From: Algoriphagus sp.
GTDB lineage: Bacteria > Bacteroidota > Bacteroidia > Cytophagales > Cyclobacteriaceae
Direction of reading: 5' to 3'
DNA: 64,000 bases
NCBI RefSeq assembly: GCF_024305035.1
Contig: NZ_JAMWZB010000010.1
Location: forward strand, 62,001 to 126,000
Made by a program: the position numbers and the translations under genes. This document shows, piece by piece, positions 26,670-34,628 of this stretch. Below the pieces are notes generated by a model. That model did no database searches. It saw only the letters and a program-made list of their open reading frames with translations, and was not told where the DNA came from. Position 1 is the first letter of the stretch, and each line of letters starts with the position of its first letter.

Positions 26670-28658
26670 TTGAACCGTATTCGCCTTTTTTCCATCTTTT
26701 TCCTCCAGTTTTTGGTGTCTTCAACTTTACTGGGTAGACAGCAATCCCGATCTGATAGCTTGGAGCAAGTTTTCCAGAATCAAGATCTTTCCGATTCCAT
26801 TCGGTACCGGGCCATTCAGCAGCAAACCTTTTCAATGATTTTCAGTGAAGGCGAAAAGGCGAAAGAAAAAATTCAACAGGTACTCAAATCCGCGGAGAAA
26901 GAGGTGGGCAGGTCCCGAATTTACTATGAAATCCTACAGAATTTAGGGATCTACTATGATGTTAATCAACAGACCGATAGTTCGTTGATTATTTTTTCAG
27001 AGATTTTGAAGGAAAGTAAAAAGCAAGGTTGGAAGGCTCTTGAGCAGCGCTCTTTCAATAATTTAGGGATGAATCGGTTGAATTCTTCTGATTACAAGGC
27101 AGCGATTGCCTATTTTTCAGAGGCACTTACCTTGGCCCAAAAAGATCCCAATTCAAGGCCAGGGGATTATGTAAATTATATTTCGAATATGGGCCTGGCA
27201 AATCAGGAATTGGATTTGATTGATCAAGCGATCAAATATCATCTCGAAGCCTTGGGAATTCGTGAAGATTTGAAAAATTTAGATGGAATGGCTATTTCCT
27301 GTGCAAATTTGGGGGTCTGTTACAAAATCTTAGGGCAACTTGAGGAGGCGATCAAGTATTATAACCGGGCTATATCCTATGCCAAAGAAGCTGGAAATAA
27401 GGTTCTTTTTCACCGGATACATGATAATTTAGGTAGCTTATATGTGGAGCAGGGGAACTTTGAGAAAGGGCTGATTTTGTTAGAGGTCGCCTTGGATAGT
27501 TCTGATGGTTTTACCCCTGATCCAAAAATGGAATTGAGTATTGTCAGCAATATGGCAGCTTCTTACTTGATGATGGGTCAAGTAGATAAGGCCGAAGGTT
27601 TTGCCGAAAGGGGAATCGAACTATTGAAGGAGCACCGAGAATTGATCAATTATTCGTTGACGCTAAAAAATACCTTGGCTAAAATCCATTTCCGAAAAGG
27701 AGATTTTGAAAAAGGCAATGCTTACCTGGAGGAATATGAGGAGCTCAACAAGAAAGTATTTAGTCAAGAAAATGCAGCGCTCTTGACTGACCTCCAAGTG
27801 AAATACGATTTGGAGAAAAAGGAAAATCAAATCGCTCTTCAAACTGCCGAGCTTCAGGAGAAAAATGCGACCTTGCAACGGAATTATTTCGCTTTTGCAG
27901 CTCTTGGCTTGCTGATTCTTCTGATTGGAGTAGCCTTTTTCTTTTATCAAAATCGGAGTAAACGCAAGCAGGAACTCCTAGTCAAAGACCGAGAACTGAA
28001 AGTGAAAGAAGCCTATATTCAAGCTTCCCTAGAATCTCAAGAGCAAGAACGCCGACGTATGGCCCAAGACCTTCACGATGGATTTGGGCAATACATTTCT
28101 GCGCTCCGATTGTATGTTTCCCAACTGAAAAGCAATTCGGCCAAAGAGGAATTCAAAACCGAGCTGGTCAGCCGTACTGATGAGGTTTTGGATGAAATGT
28201 CTAAAGAAATCAGCAATGTGGTCTATGATCTGATGCCCGCCACTCTAATCCGACAGGGTTTCCTTTCAGCCTTGGAGGACTTAGCTCACCGGATCAATGC
28301 CAGTCAAAAAGTATACCTTCACATTGAGGCAGGAAATCTTCCCGATCGATTAGATGAATTGTTAGAAATCAACCTTTTCCGAATCTGTCAGGAGTGGGTC
28401 AATAATGTGCTCAAATATGCAAATGCAAAAAACATCTCGGTAAACTTATCTCACAATCATCAGGTAGCACGGCTTCAAATTTTAGACGATGGGCAGGGTT
28501 TCGATTCCGGGATTTTTCTAACTAGCAAACGAAATGGCTGGAAAAATATCAGTACCCGGGCGGAATTGCTCCAAGGTAAACTGGAACTTTTTACCCAACC
28601 CCAACAGCAAGGGACAGAGTTATTGGTCACTTTTCCGTATGTTCGACGAGCCAATTAA
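26670..28658 (+). CDS. TPR-containing sensor histidine kinase, NarX/HisKA_3 type
   Basis: A 662-residue kinase read from TTG 26670, which gives the signal peptide MNRIRLFSIFFLQFLVSSTL; the next ATG would remove it. A periplasmic array of about six TPR units covers residues 80-370 (AIAYFSEALTLAQK, AIKYHLEALGIRED, AIKYYNRAISYAKE). A coiled-coil follows, then one membrane helix (about 408-428). The cytoplasmic HisKA_3 domain has the phosphoacceptor His469 in MAQDLHDGFGQ, and the HATPase domain shows NNVLKYANA and ILDDGQGFDSG. The partner response regulator begins 11 bases downstream. The signal is unknown; TPRs suggest protein or peptide binding. Confidence 0.9.
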   Translation: MNRIRLFSIFFLQFLVSSTLLGRQQSRSDSLEQVFQNQDLSDSIRYRAIQQQTFSMIFSEGEKAKEKIQQVLKSAEKEVGRSRIYYEILQNLGIYYDVNQQTDSSLIIFSEILKESKKQGWKALEQRSFNNLGMNRLNSSDYKAAIAYFSEALTLAQKDPNSRPGDYVNYISNMGLANQELDLIDQAIKYHLEALGIREDLKNLDGMAISCANLGVCYKILGQLEEAIKYYNRAISYAKEAGNKVLFHRIHDNLGSLYVEQGNFEKGLILLEVALDSSDGFTPDPKMELSIVSNMAASYLMMGQVDKAEGFAERGIELLKEHRELINYSLTLKNTLAKIHFRKGDFEKGNAYLEEYEELNKKVFSQENAALLTDLQVKYDLEKKENQIALQTAELQEKNATLQRNYFAFAALGLLILLIGVAFFFYQNRSKRKQELLVKDRELKVKEAYIQASLESQEQERRRMAQDLHDGFGQYISALRLYVSQLKSNSAKEEFKTELVSRTDEVLDEMSKEISNVVYDLMPATLIRQGFLSALEDLAHRINASQKVYLHIEAGNLPDRLDELLEINLFRICQEWVNNVLKYANAKNISVNLSHNHQVARLQILDDGQGFDSGIFLTSKRNGWKNISTRAELLQGKLELFTQPQQQGTELLVTFPYVRRAN

Positions 28659-28669
28659 ATACCGTAGAA

Positions 28670-29299
28670 ATGAATGTTCTTCTTGTTGATGATCACCGTA
28701 TTCTGTTGGATGGATTGAAGTTTTTGATCCAAAGTCAATCGGATGTGAACGCTGTGGAAACGGCAACTACCGTAGAGGAAGCCTTGGAAAAGGTGGGTCA
28801 AATTCCTCCCGATCTCATTATTTCAGATATTTCCATTCCTGAAATTGGCGGGATTGCTTTTGCCCAAAAAGTCAAAACGATTTTTCCGAAGATCAAATTG
28901 ATTTTTCTAAGCATGCATGAGGAACCCTATCGGGTCAAAGAGGCACTGGCCACAGGTGCAGAAGGCTATGTTTTAAAGAAAGCGGCTCATGAGGAATTGT
29001 TAAAGGCGCTGAGAGAAGTATACTCAGGAGGAATGTACTTCAGTTCAGCGATCCAAAAAATTCTGATTCAGCGGATGAGATTCCCAGAAGATGAACGGAT
29101 CTTGACCGACCGGGAAAAGCAAGTGTTGCGGTTGATTTTTGAGGAGTGCTCCAATAAAGAAGTGGGTGAAAAGCTAAATATCTCAGAACGGACCGTAGAA
29201 ACTCACCGAAAAAACATCTACCAAAAAACAAAGACCAACACGCTGGTTGGTCTTTTGAAGTTTGCCTTGGAAAATAATCTGGTGGGCGGGATGGTCTAA
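28670..29299 (+). CDS. NarL/LuxR-family response regulator
   Basis: A 209-residue regulator. The receiver domain has the acidic pair Asp7-Asp8, phosphoacceptor Asp53 (LIISDISIP), Ser81 and Lys103. The C-terminal LuxR-type HTH starts near residue 143 (ILTDREKQVLRLIFEECSNKEVGEKLNISERTVETHRKNIY). It is the partner of the TPR kinase and co-transcribed with it. Its stop overlaps the stop of the convergent gene by three bases. The flanking exported proteins are its most likely targets. Confidence 0.92.
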   Translation: MNVLLVDDHRILLDGLKFLIQSQSDVNAVETATTVEEALEKVGQIPPDLIISDISIPEIGGIAFAQKVKTIFPKIKLIFLSMHEEPYRVKEALATGAEGYVLKKAAHEELLKALREVYSGGMYFSSAIQKILIQRMRFPEDERILTDREKQVLRLIFEECSNKEVGEKLNISERTVETHRKNIYQKTKTNTLVGLLKFALENNLVGGMV

Positions 29300-30351
29300 T
29301 CTTTGGTTAATTCCAGAAAATTAGAAATCCCTGTGTCCAGCATGTCTTTCATTACCCCTGAGGCAAAAGCCACATAGGCATCATGGTCACAATCAGCAAA
29401 ATGGGAGGCTACTGTTTGCTGATCCCCGGAGGTCATTACCAACTGGGTATAACCTGTTTTTGAAAACAAATCGGACTGTGCCTGGGTAACTTCCTTAATT
29501 TTTTTGTCTTTAAAAACCCCTTCCGCATAGACTGCTTTTTTGGGCTCTACTTTGGCATGAAACAATGGGTTACTACCAATATCCAATCCGGAAATAAACC
29601 TCACTTGAGTAGGAATGGGGCTTACCCCAAAATTGGCAATAGACCGGTTGTTTTCAGTTGGGTCTAAAAATGGTGTTATCCGGTAACCGATATCTGCTTT
29701 CACTGACGTTGAATTGGTCCAGGTCGATGCATCGGCGTCCAAGGTAACAAATGGAAAAGAGAAACTTACATCTGCAATAAATGCATTTCCCAATTCCTTT
29801 GAAATTTTCGGGGTGGGATCTACCAGTCCTCTTCCGAATTTTTCTTTCCCTCCTTTGGTCACTGATTTTACCAAATAGTCATAATTCTGGGGAGTAACCA
29901 TGATGTAGCCTTCCACCTGAGCATCGGAAGAAGCTCCCCCTTTTTTGGTGGTCCATCCCGAATAATAGTCAAATTGACTTGCTTCACTTGCAGTCATAAT
30001 TTCAAATCCCTGACTTTTTAATTGGCTCACAAAAGATTCGTAAGCTTGATCAATTAATTGCTGGAAATCAGGGACGTCCACTCCTTGGATTTGAACGCCC
30101 ATTTTGGTCATAGTGCCCGAAGTAAAGGTAGTCCGATTTGCACGCTCTTTCTTGGAGCCTGAGGTTTTAGCAGTAGCTTCCTCATATACCTCAAAATAGG
30201 CATTGAAACTTCTGATAAAAACTTTTCTTGGGGCTTTGCTTCCTTGCTTTTTCTTATTGAAGCTGGTGACCTTGAGGTCTTTTTCATTGAGGGTGCTGCC
30301 AGGAAAGGCATCTACAAAAAGTAGGAGGAAAATAAGTAGGAAACTTTTCAT
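29296..30351 (-). CDS. Exported protein of unknown function
   Basis: A 351-residue protein with a clear signal peptide (MKSFLLIFLLLFVDAFPG) from ATG 30351; the longer in-frame start at 30378 is less likely. The mature protein is rich in Lys, Ser and Thr and mixed alpha/beta. It contains GYIMVTPQNYDYLVKSV and a region around 190-320 that may be a beta-barrel or sandwich. I do not recognise the family. It converges with the response regulator, overlapping by three bases, and carries the perfect 16-base palindrome TCCGTACAGGTACGGA about 80 bases upstream. Confidence 0.75.
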   Translation of the reverse strand: MKSFLLIFLLLFVDAFPGSTLNEKDLKVTSFNKKKQGSKAPRKVFIRSFNAYFEVYEEATAKTSGSKKERANRTTFTSGTMTKMGVQIQGVDVPDFQQLIDQAYESFVSQLKSQGFEIMTASEASQFDYYSGWTTKKGGASSDAQVEGYIMVTPQNYDYLVKSVTKGGKEKFGRGLVDPTPKISKELGNAFIADVSFSFPFVTLDADASTWTNSTSVKADIGYRITPFLDPTENNRSIANFGVSPIPTQVRFISGLDIGSNPLFHAKVEPKKAVYAEGVFKDKKIKEVTQAQSDLFSKTGYTQLVMTSGDQQTVASHFADCDHDAYVAFASGVMKDMLDTGISNFLELTKD

Positions 30352-30428
30352 GAGTTCTGTTTTTGATTTCGAAATCAAAATTGGCTAAACCAAAAACAGG
30401 GGAGAATACCATCAATTACAGATTTTAT

Positions 30429-30446
30429 ATCCGTACAGGTACGGAG
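30429..30446 (-). promoter_or_regulatory. 18-base TACGGAT-type element with a perfect palindrome core
   Basis: ATCCGTACAGGTACGGAG contains TCCGTAC-AG-GTACGGA, a perfect 7-2-7 palindrome, 78-95 bases upstream of the ATG at 30351. NarL-type regulators are known to bind 7-2-7 inverted repeats, although the heptamer here differs from TACYYMT. Confidence 0.45.
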
Positions 30447-30474
30447 AAAAGGATCATGTGATAGCCAGGGATTC

Positions 30475-30507
30475 AAAAAAGCTCCTTGGGGAAACAACCA
30501 AGGAGCT
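30475..30507 (-). terminator. Intrinsic terminator of the PQQ-propeller gene
   Basis: AGCTCCTTGG (30480-30489) pairs with CCAAGGAGCT (30498-30507). On the minus strand the stem is followed by six T. It lies 22 bases after the stop of the gene at 30529. Confidence 0.85.
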
Positions 30508-30528
30508 CTTAAAAAAATCTATCAATTT

Positions 30529-32421
30529 TTAATTTTTTAAATCATATGCGTTGATTTGACCTGAACCGGCCAAATAATAGAGGTAGCCCTCAATATCATC
30601 CACTTCATAAACCGGCTTTTTGTCTTTGAGGACAATTTCTTTTTCGGTTTTTCCACTGTCCTTGTTGACTTTGACCAGCCCTACGCCGTCGCTGAGATCA
30701 GTCAAGATAAAGCGTGCATTTTCCGTAGCCATCGTTGCTTTAAAGCGCTTGGTCATTTCTCCGTAAGAAATTGAGGAAATGTTAGAGAAGGACTCTGCCG
30801 CGCGGGCATTGTTTCTGGCCCGCATGGCATCGGCACTACTGTATTCACCGATGTAATAACTGTAGGTGGATTGGGAAGCGGCGGCTGCAGCGACTGTTGC
30901 CGAAGCTAAGGTAACTGCACCCAGGGCTATTTTGGTCAAGGTACTTTGTCCAGGAGCTTTATGAAATACATGGTAGTTTTCCTTTCCATCGCCATCCAGC
31001 AACATCATATTTTGATCGGAAGCCAAAAAGATCCCTGAGGAGCGTACTCCTATTTCGCTCGGGCTTTCTTTGCCTTCAAATTTTAGCTTGGCAAAGGTGC
31101 TCACATCTCCGGTGTTTTCATCGATAGCCATGATTTCCTCGCCCGTGCTGATCAAGTAGCGTCCATTCGCCTTGTCGTAGGCACTGGATACAGCTGTTGC
31201 CTTCTTGTACTGAATGCCTTTTTTCCACTTCGCCTCTCCGGTACTGAGATTAATAATATTCGCATCGGTATCGGTGATGTAAATCATCCCTTGTGGGGTG
31301 GTAGCCATGGTATGAATATTAGCTCCGGTATCAATGGGTTTTTTGAACAGTGGAGTCCCGTCAAATTTGATTTTATTGATCCCGCCTTCCTGTAATCCGA
31401 ATAGGATCCCGTCTTCCATCACGTAAAAATGCTGAACATACCCTTTTGTTTTGGGGGCTTTTTCCCATAAATCTTCTCCAGTTGAGGCATCCAAAAAGGC
31501 AATTTTAGACTCACCAGGACCGCTTAATTGGCTGACTAAGCTGCTGCCTCCCTTAAACACATCACTGACCACCGCCAATCCTCCGGGAAGGATCTGGAAT
31601 CTGGTAATCGCGCCTTTGATTTTTCGCTCTTTCTCCCAGAGGGCCTGCCCGTCCTTTCCAAATTTGTGAATTCGGGTGTCCCCATTACTTCGCTCCTCAA
31701 ATCCATAGATTTCGCTTCCCGTTTCATCGGCAATCATGCTGGTTAGATTTTTTACCTCATTTTCCCAAATAATGCTCCCGTTACTCACATTGGCGCTGAC
31801 TACCCCTTTGGTGGTAGGAACAAAAACTTGATCCTGGAGTAAGAAAGGAGCTCCCGAACTCATCGGAATGGCTGCAGCACTTCGGACTTTTCCTGCATTG
31901 GGATCCAAATTGGCAAATCCTTCTTGCTTACCAGATGCCATGTCGTATATGCCTACTGCCAGGATTTCACCCTCGCTTTTTTCCCGATTCCCAACGACTA
32001 CTAGTTTGTTTTCGGGAAGAAAGATTTTAAGTTGGGCAATTTGCTTCCAGCCATTTTCCTCGGTGACGAAAACTTTTTTTCCGGTGATTACATCAATGAC
32101 CGTGCGCTTGGAGTTGGCAAAGATAGTCCCAGGAATTTGTGATTTTCCTCCTTGGGTTAAAATAACATAGGGGCTGAGCGGAACCAATTCCATTTCCTCT
32201 TCTTTGATTTTACCGTATTCGGCAAAGTTAAAATGGGGACTATCCGCTCCTGGACGGATGCCGGCTAATCCATTACTTCCATTGATCAGAAGGACTCCGG
32301 CATCGGTTAGGGTCATCTTTTCGATTTTCCCTCCAATATCATAGGTGTAGCTAGGGGCTGTTTGAGCCCAAATACTGCCGGAAAACAGGGCAGCAAGGGC
32401 AAAAGATAAATACGTTTTCAT
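30529..32421 (-). CDS. Exported PQQ-type beta-propeller protein
   Basis: A 630-residue protein with a signal peptide (MKTYLSFALAALFSGSIWAQ). Repeats such as GKQEGFANLDP, NVSNGSIIWENEVKN, DASTGEDLWEKAPKT, NLSTGEAKWKKGI and DENTGDVSTFAK are the blades of a PQQ-like (BamB-type) propeller. Near residue 510 the run TLASATVAAAAASQS resembles a short hydrophobic linker or tail insertion. No heme motif or dehydrogenase active site is evident, so a structural or sensing role is more likely than a quinoprotein enzyme. It carries an 18-base element about 60-75 bases upstream that is similar to those of the two neighbouring loci. Confidence 0.8.
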   Translation of the reverse strand: MKTYLSFALAALFSGSIWAQTAPSYTYDIGGKIEKMTLTDAGVLLINGSNGLAGIRPGADSPHFNFAEYGKIKEEEMELVPLSPYVILTQGGKSQIPGTIFANSKRTVIDVITGKKVFVTEENGWKQIAQLKIFLPENKLVVVGNREKSEGEILAVGIYDMASGKQEGFANLDPNAGKVRSAAAIPMSSGAPFLLQDQVFVPTTKGVVSANVSNGSIIWENEVKNLTSMIADETGSEIYGFEERSNGDTRIHKFGKDGQALWEKERKIKGAITRFQILPGGLAVVSDVFKGGSSLVSQLSGPGESKIAFLDASTGEDLWEKAPKTKGYVQHFYVMEDGILFGLQEGGINKIKFDGTPLFKKPIDTGANIHTMATTPQGMIYITDTDANIINLSTGEAKWKKGIQYKKATAVSSAYDKANGRYLISTGEEIMAIDENTGDVSTFAKLKFEGKESPSEIGVRSSGIFLASDQNMMLLDGDGKENYHVFHKAPGQSTLTKIALGAVTLASATVAAAAASQSTYSYYIGEYSSADAMRARNNARAAESFSNISSISYGEMTKRFKATMATENARFILTDLSDGVGLVKVNKDSGKTEKEIVLKDKKPVYEVDDIEGYLYYLAGSGQINAYDLKN

Positions 32422-32478
32422 GGTTTTGCGTAAGGTTGAATTCTTGCCTAAAGGACGGGGGATTGGGGTTGGAATTCC

Positions 32479-32496
32479 ATACGCTGTTTGCCGTAT
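32479..32496 (-). promoter_or_regulatory. 18-base TACGG-type element upstream of the PQQ-propeller gene
   Basis: On the coding strand ATACGGCAAACAGCGTAT: an inverted repeat ATACG-N8-CGTAT, 58-75 bases before the ATG at 32421. It aligns with the elements at 26468-26485 and 30429-30446 but is the most divergent of the three. Confidence 0.3.
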
Positions 32497-32669
32497 TTTT
32501 TGTCGTTTGACCGGTATTCTTAAGAAAAGGGTATCCTGGTGCCAAATCTACTTTATTTAAATAAATGGATTGGGGCTAGGACTTTTATGAAAACTTATAA
32601 GAAGATCGGCTCATTGTCTAAAAAATCTTTTTTTACTCAGATGGATTTCTTATTTTTCACTTTGAATCA

Positions 32670-33290
32670 ATGACCCAAAATAGAGTGAATCCACAACCCT
32701 CATCCGCGGAAATTAATGACCAAGAGCTTTGGGAATCCCTAATTAAGGGGGATAGAGCGGCTTTTGGCTTGATTTATCAGCGAACTATTCAGGATCTCTA
32801 TCGTTTTGGATGTTCCTTGGTATCAGATGAGGATCTAGTTTTGGATTCGATTCAGGAGGTTTTTGTGGATCTTTGGAAGTACCATTCCCATTTACAAAAG
32901 ACCGATAAAATAAAAGTTTACTTGTTTAAATGCCTTTCCAATCGGATTCATAAAGAATCCATGCAGCAAAACAAGAGAAAAACCAAGAATGAGTTTTTTA
33001 TTGCCGGAGAGGAATCAGCCATTGAAAGTATAGAGGATAGGCTGGTTCTTAATACTTACAATCAGGGAATGAAAGCTCAATTGTCCAAGGCACTTCAGCA
33101 GCTTCCATTCAGGCAAAAGGAAGTGATCAACTGCCTGTTTTTTGAGGATTTTTCTTATGAGGATACGGCCAAAATTATGAATATCAATTTACGTTCGGTC
33201 TACACCCTAGCTTGGAAAGCCATATCTAATTTAAAATCTTCGATATCAATCAAAATAATCATTGGTTTTATTATTCTTATGAGTAAATAA
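32670..33290 (+). CDS. ECF-type RNA polymerase sigma factor
   Basis: A 206-residue sigma-70 family protein of the Bacteroidota SusC/FecR-linked group. Region 2 covers about 25-95 (FGLIYQRTIQDLYRFGCSLV, DSIQEVFVDLW) and region 4 about 135-190 (LPFRQKEVINCLFFEDFSYEDTAKIM). The hydrophobic tail IIIGFIILM is common in this group. The FecR-type anti-sigma gene follows 74 bases downstream, then a SusC with an STN domain. It is expected to direct transcription of this nutrient locus when the receptor signals. Confidence 0.92.
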   Translation: MTQNRVNPQPSSAEINDQELWESLIKGDRAAFGLIYQRTIQDLYRFGCSLVSDEDLVLDSIQEVFVDLWKYHSHLQKTDKIKVYLFKCLSNRIHKESMQQNKRKTKNEFFIAGEESAIESIEDRLVLNTYNQGMKAQLSKALQQLPFRQKEVINCLFFEDFSYEDTAKIMNINLRSVYTLAWKAISNLKSSISIKIIIGFIILMSK

Positions 33291-33379
33291 ATTTTGTTTT
33301 GAGAATTTTTTAAAAAATATAGTCAAATCAAAGGATAACTTTTCAGGATATCGGGCTTGTATAGGTGAAAGAAACCTTT

Positions 33380-34480
33380 ATGAGCAAGTCAGAGTACAGC
33401 ACCGAAGATTTTGTCTTAGACCCGGATTTTAGAAAATGGGTCTTGGAAAATGATTCCGAAAGTAAGACCTATTGGGTCGAATTTTTGGCACAGTATCCAT
33501 CCAAAGTCAAAGAAATCAAAGAGGCCAGGGAGCTCTTGATTCACCTTTCCCGTCAAAAAGTATCCCTTTCCTCCTCAAAGGAAGCTGAGTTGTTTGCAAA
33601 AATCAATCAAGCGATCGAAAAGCAGGAATCAGGCGATAAAGTGGATGCTACCTTGATGGTAGACTTAGATAGCTGGAGTACGATTCAGAAATATAACTTG
33701 GAGCGGGAGCGGCAAAAGCGGAAACATCTTAAAATCAGAATAGGGGTTTTGTCCGGTTTGTTACTTGCAGTGGTTGGTTTATTTTTCTTACCAGAAATCA
33801 AGAATGACCCACTGGAGCAGGAAGTTAAAGTAGAATGGGTGAGTTTTGCTGCTCCGGCTGGCGTCAAGTCCAGCATTAGCCTGGAGGATGGCTCAAAGGT
33901 TCATTTAAACTCAGGTTCAAAAATTACCTATCCCAAAAGTTTTGTGGGTGGGATTCGGGAAATCCGATTGGAAGGAGAAGCTTTTTTTGAAGTGGCCAAA
34001 AATCCCGAAATGCCTTTTGTAGTCCGGACAAAACACCTTGTGACCACTGCCTTGGGGACCTCGTTTAATATCAATGCCTATCCTGAACATGAAATTGCTG
34101 TCTCCCTTGTCAGTGGCAAAGTGCGTGTAGAGGATAGTCAAAATGAGTCCAATCAAGCCATCCTTAATCCCGGAGAAACGATCAAGTCTGATCTTGAAAG
34201 TAAAAGCTGGGAAAAGGGAAACTTTGAACAAGAGGATATTTTGGCCTGGCTAAACAAAACCCTGGTGTTTGAGAAAACTTCGGTCCAGGAGGCGATTTTA
34301 ATGCTGGAAAACTGGTATGGGGTCAATTTCGAAATCCAAGGTACCATCCCCATCAATACCACAGTTTCAGGAAAATTCAAGGATGAGACCCTTCAAAATA
34401 TTTTGGAGGGCTTGAGCTATAGTGCCCGATTTAACTACAAAATCAATGGAAAAACAGTCAATTTAACTTTCAAACCCTAA
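33380..34480 (+). CDS. FecR-family anti-sigma factor
   Basis: A 366-residue protein read from ATG 33380; an in-frame GTG at 33365 would add five residues. It has a cytoplasmic N-terminal part, one membrane helix around residues 120-138 (IRIGVLSGLLLAVVGLFFLP), and a periplasmic FecR domain (ISLEDGSKVHLNSGSKITYP, FFEVAKNPEMPFVVRT, ALGTSFNINAYP). A C-terminal DUF4974 module follows. It would hold the sigma factor inactive until the STN domain of the downstream SusC transmits substrate binding. Confidence 0.92.
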   Translation: MSKSEYSTEDFVLDPDFRKWVLENDSESKTYWVEFLAQYPSKVKEIKEARELLIHLSRQKVSLSSSKEAELFAKINQAIEKQESGDKVDATLMVDLDSWSTIQKYNLERERQKRKHLKIRIGVLSGLLLAVVGLFFLPEIKNDPLEQEVKVEWVSFAAPAGVKSSISLEDGSKVHLNSGSKITYPKSFVGGIREIRLEGEAFFEVAKNPEMPFVVRTKHLVTTALGTSFNINAYPEHEIAVSLVSGKVRVEDSQNESNQAILNPGETIKSDLESKSWEKGNFEQEDILAWLNKTLVFEKTSVQEAILMLENWYGVNFEIQGTIPINTTVSGKFKDETLQNILEGLSYSARFNYKINGKTVNLTFKP

Positions 34481-34519
34481 AAAACGCCTATGAAACATCC
34501 GCCAAACCAAAAGTAGAAA

Positions 34520-34585
34520 GCCGGGAATGCGCCAACATCCCCGGCCTTTACTGGGTGAAAATTTGTCTCGAAAACGCTTTTCACC
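34520..34585 (+). promoter_or_regulatory. Two tandem hairpins in the leader of the SusC gene
   Basis: GCCGGG (34520-34525) pairs with CCCGGC (34540-34545), and GGTGAAAA (34554-34561) pairs perfectly with TTTTCACC (34578-34585). No T-run follows, so these are not ordinary terminators. They sit in the 148-base gap between fecR and susC and could affect mRNA stability or relative expression. Confidence 0.4.
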
Positions 34586-34628
34586 TGATGCCTAAACCCT
34601 TCTTTAAGTCTAAACACTAAGTAAAGTT

